A stretch of DNA of 64,000 nucleotides from Poriferisodalis sp026713105 (lineage in GTDB: Bacteria > Actinomycetota > Acidimicrobiia > Acidimicrobiales > Poriferisodalaceae): positions 682,001-746,000 of the forward strand of contig OZ220472.1 in assembly GCA_965115995.1 (NCBI GenBank). The letters are read 5' to 3'. The notes beneath the pieces were generated by a model. It was not told the DNA's origin. It worked only from the letters and a program-made list of their open reading frames with translations, and ran no database searches. A program made the position numbers and the translations under genes. Positions within the stretch are counted from its first letter, which is position 1, and each line of letters starts with the position of its first letter. Below are positions 62,442-64,000 of this stretch, in pieces.

Positions 62442-62816
62442 CTACCGCGGATTTGCTAACACGCAGGAAATGACGAATGCGTCATTGCCGTAGGGCCCCA
62501 TGTTGTAGGGAATGTTCGTCACGCAGGTGTCGTATCCCTCATTCGTGGTGGGCGGCGGCGTCGGCGGCGGGTGCTCAATCGTCGTGCAAACCGGAACTTG
62601 GCCCCAAACAGTCGTAGTGCCTACAACCGTCCACGTGGTGTGCGAGCCAAGCGCAGTGTTGATCGTCTTCCATCCCCACACGTTGACTTCGCGAGACTGG
62701 TAGGCGTAGTGACACGATTGCTCGTGATGCGCTGCGGCTGGTGATGACATCACCGCGATAGACGTGATTGCGAGCAGCAAGGCAACGACCGCGGCTGCTA
62801 GCCGTTTGGTTTTCAT
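62442..62816 (-). CDS. Small secreted Cys-containing protein
   Basis: Start ATG 62814-62816 (MKTKRLAAAVVALLLAITSI), a textbook signal peptide ending in SSPAAAHH. The mature ~90 residues contain four cysteines (SCHYAYQ, VPVCTTI, YDTCVTN, VISCVLA), a Thr/Pro-rich linker (EHPPPTPPPTTNEGYD) and aromatic strands (VNVWGWKTINTALGS). No family recognised; could be a secreted effector or wall-associated peptide. An inverted repeat stands immediately before its start. Confidence 0.65.
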   Translation of the reverse strand: MKTKRLAAAVVALLLAITSIAVMSSPAAAHHEQSCHYAYQSREVNVWGWKTINTALGSHTTWTVVGTTTVWGQVPVCTTIEHPPPTPPPTTNEGYDTCVTNIPYNMGPYGNDAFVISCVLANPR

Positions 62817-62820
62817 GATT

Positions 62821-62849
62821 CGTTGGTTTCTTGTAAAGATGAACCAACG
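62821..62849. promoter_or_regulatory. Inverted repeat in the leader of the small secreted protein
   Basis: CGTTGGTT at 62821-62828 pairs with AACCAACG at 62842-62849 around TCTTGTAAAGATG. It lies 5 bases upstream of the ATG in the leader of the minus-strand gene and could sequester the start or bind a repressor. The spacer has TTCTTGTAAAGA, similar to the twin palindromes near 63700. Confidence 0.6.
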
Positions 62850-62974
62850 TCATGTATGCAGCTAGAGGCCGAAAGTGGATCCTGATTTGCGGTATTTCAG
62901 CGGTTGCCGCCGTGCGAGCAGCGCCGGATCGCGACCGAGAATCTCGCGAAGACCGGTGCGCAGGGTCGCTCGGG

Positions 62975-63679
62975 TCAAGCGGCTGCGGAGTGGCGGCGCG
63001 CTTGGTCTGCTTCGCGGTCGAGCTGTTCGCTGCGCAGGATGCTCGCCACCGTGGAGGGATGCCAAGTGGTCTTGCCGGTGGCGGTCCGATAGCCGCGTTC
63101 GGTGAGCATCTGGGCGATCTGGGGGAGGCTGTGGCCCGCTTCGCGGGCCTGCGCGCACAGCGCGCGGGCTGCTTGGGGCTGGCGGCACGGGCGCCCTAGG
63201 CGGGTGCCCTGGGCTCTGGAGGTGGCGAGCGCTGCCTTGGTGCGCTCGCCGATGAGGCGCCGCTCAAGCTGAGCGATCGCGGCCATGATCGTCATGCAGC
63301 ACTCCCCGAATGCACTGGCGGGATCCAGCGGGGCATCGAGCGCGACCAGCGACCAGTGCTCCCGCACCGAGCACGCCAGCACCTCCAGCAGATCAGCGGT
63401 GTCGCGTCCCAGCCGGTCCAGCCGCGACACCACCAACGCGTCGGCTTGGGCCGTGGCCAGCATCTCGAGTGCGTGTCTTAGGCCCGATCGCTGCTGCGGC
63501 GGCGTCGTGCCCGAAACGCCCTCATCTGCCACAGCGCCGACGAGACGCCAGCCGCGCTCGCGAATAGCCACAGCTGTGTGTGCCTGCTGGGACGCGACCG
63601 ACAGCCCCGACTCGGCCTGCTCGGCTGTGGACACCCGGGCATAGCTGATCGCTCGCGATGGCGTGGTCGTGTTCCCCAC
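62975..63679 (-). CDS. Small serine recombinase (resolvase/invertase)
   Basis: A 234-residue protein from GTG 63677-63679. The catalytic N-terminal domain has the nucleophile Ser17 in ISYARVSTAEQAESGL, the active-site Arg region in ALVVSRLDRLGRDTADLLEV and the helix E start AAIAQLERRLIGERTKAALA. The C-terminal ~50 residues (AGHSLPQIAQMLTERGYRTA, STVASILRSEQLDRE) form a helix-turn-helix for DNA binding. Complete and likely active; typical of resolvases or invertases of mobile elements. Target sites may be the twin palindromes just upstream. Confidence 0.92.
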   Translation of the reverse strand: MGNTTTPSRAISYARVSTAEQAESGLSVASQQAHTAVAIRERGWRLVGAVADEGVSGTTPPQQRSGLRHALEMLATAQADALVVSRLDRLGRDTADLLEVLACSVREHWSLVALDAPLDPASAFGECCMTIMAAIAQLERRLIGERTKAALATSRAQGTRLGRPCRQPQAARALCAQAREAGHSLPQIAQMLTERGYRTATGKTTWHPSTVASILRSEQLDREADQARRHSAAA

Positions 63680-63696
63680 TGACAGGCCCCCCTTCG

Positions 63697-63730
63697 GTTC
63701 TTACAAGAATAGTTCCTTTCTTATAAGAAC
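63697..63730. promoter_or_regulatory. Twin 12-bp palindromes upstream of the recombinase
   Basis: TTCTTACAAGAA at 63698-63709 and the perfect palindrome TTCTTATAAGAA at 63718-63729 are spaced 20 bases centre to centre, i.e. about two helical turns, 18 bases beyond the recombinase start. They could be operators for a dimeric repressor or subsites for the recombinase itself. The AT-rich stretch also looks like the promoter. Confidence 0.7.
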
Positions 63731-63808
63731 AGGCGATGTCTACCACCAGCAGCAACACGCGCGCAACCCCGCCGGAACATGACTCTGGGCCAAGAACCTC
63801 GGAAGCGA

Positions 63809-64000
63809 TCAGGGGTAGTGGTCGGGGAGGTCGTTCTCGTACAGGACGGCATCGCCGGAGCCGAGATGCGCACGCACCCAGTTCACTGCTGATTCGAGGT
63901 CTGCCATGCAGCGAACTGTGGCGCGATCGTCCGTGCGATCGTGAATGAGGTTGCGCATGTGGCGGCCTCGGGTTGCTCGCCTGGCGGTGGCCTGATCCCA
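63809..64000 (-). CDS. Mur ligase-family protein, C-terminus (5' part beyond window)
   Basis: A minus-strand frame entering from the right edge ends at TGA 63809-63811 with DLESAVNWVRAHLGSGDAVL and YENDLPDHYP. This ending is conserved in actinobacterial MurF/Mur ligase-like proteins, which join amino acids to UDP-muramyl precursors or analogues. The ligase at 58407-59531 lies downstream on the same strand beyond the mobile elements, consistent with an original ligase/Mur pair. Only ~63 residues are visible. Confidence 0.7.
   Translation of the reverse strand, partial: WDQATARRATRGRHMRNLIHDRTDDRATVRCMADLESAVNWVRAHLGSGDAVLYENDLPDHYP

Noticed and set aside
63736..63948. Plus-strand 70-residue frame at the right end
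   Set aside because: It overlaps the conserved Mur ligase C-terminus on the other strand and is of low complexity (Arg/Ser-rich), so it is a shadow frame.

Overview
The window is high-GC bacterial DNA. GTG and TTG starts are common, the tmRNA is of the standard one-piece type, and there are deazaflavin/F420-type oxidoreductases, PPOX-fold proteins and secreted cell-wall-binding-repeat and LRR proteins. Together these point to an actinobacterium, most likely of the Acidimicrobiia; this assignment is inference from gene content.

Layout. 1-3.45 kb: two minus-strand secreted surface proteins. One is a cell-wall-binding-repeat protein that runs off the left edge. The other is an RCC1-repeat protein broken by an IS5-family element inserted in its signal-peptide codons and by an amber codon. 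3.4-12.3 kb: small membrane proteins, an MFS exporter, F420/PPOX/HugZ-like flavin or heme proteins, an alpha/beta hydrolase, a SagB-type nitroreductase and a lipoprotein. 12.25-13.2 kb: an M24 peptidase fragment that stops at the 3' end of ssrA (tmRNA). 13.3-48.9 kb: a mostly ordinary chromosomal region. It has a PrmA-like methyltransferase, SDR, ABC ATPase, phytanoyl-CoA-type dioxygenase, RarA, class I fumarase, acyl-CoA dehydrogenase, giant LRR protein, peptide-binding lipoprotein, tyrosine phosphatase, citrate synthase, carboxyltransferase, LysR regulator, aconitase, a permease fused to a histidine-kinase-like ATPase domain, an ABC exporter and a translationally coupled lipid operon (acyl-CoA reductase/HAD fusion, LarA-like protein, PlsC acyltransferase). 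Three TCA-cycle genes (fumarase, citrate synthase, aconitase) lie within about 17 kb.

49-59.7 kb is the most unusual part. It is a tandemly duplicated cassette: a promoter/leader module, a secreted protein, a lipoprotein and a convergent Ddl-like ATP-grasp ligase. In copy 1 the secreted protein is a chymotrypsin-fold serine protease, and in copy 2 it is a DUF2599-like protein. The lipoproteins carry a C-terminal domain that matches the protease propeptide. The copy-1 ligase gene is split by a 1.2-kb insert that encodes a fused MNT-HEPN protein. 59.7-63.8 kb is an insertion-sequence graveyard (IS3, IS3, IS30) with a serine recombinase and a small secreted protein. It ends at the C-terminus of a Mur ligase-like gene that was probably once next to the ligase.

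Two dispersed hairpin-type repeat families occur in intergenic spaces across the window.
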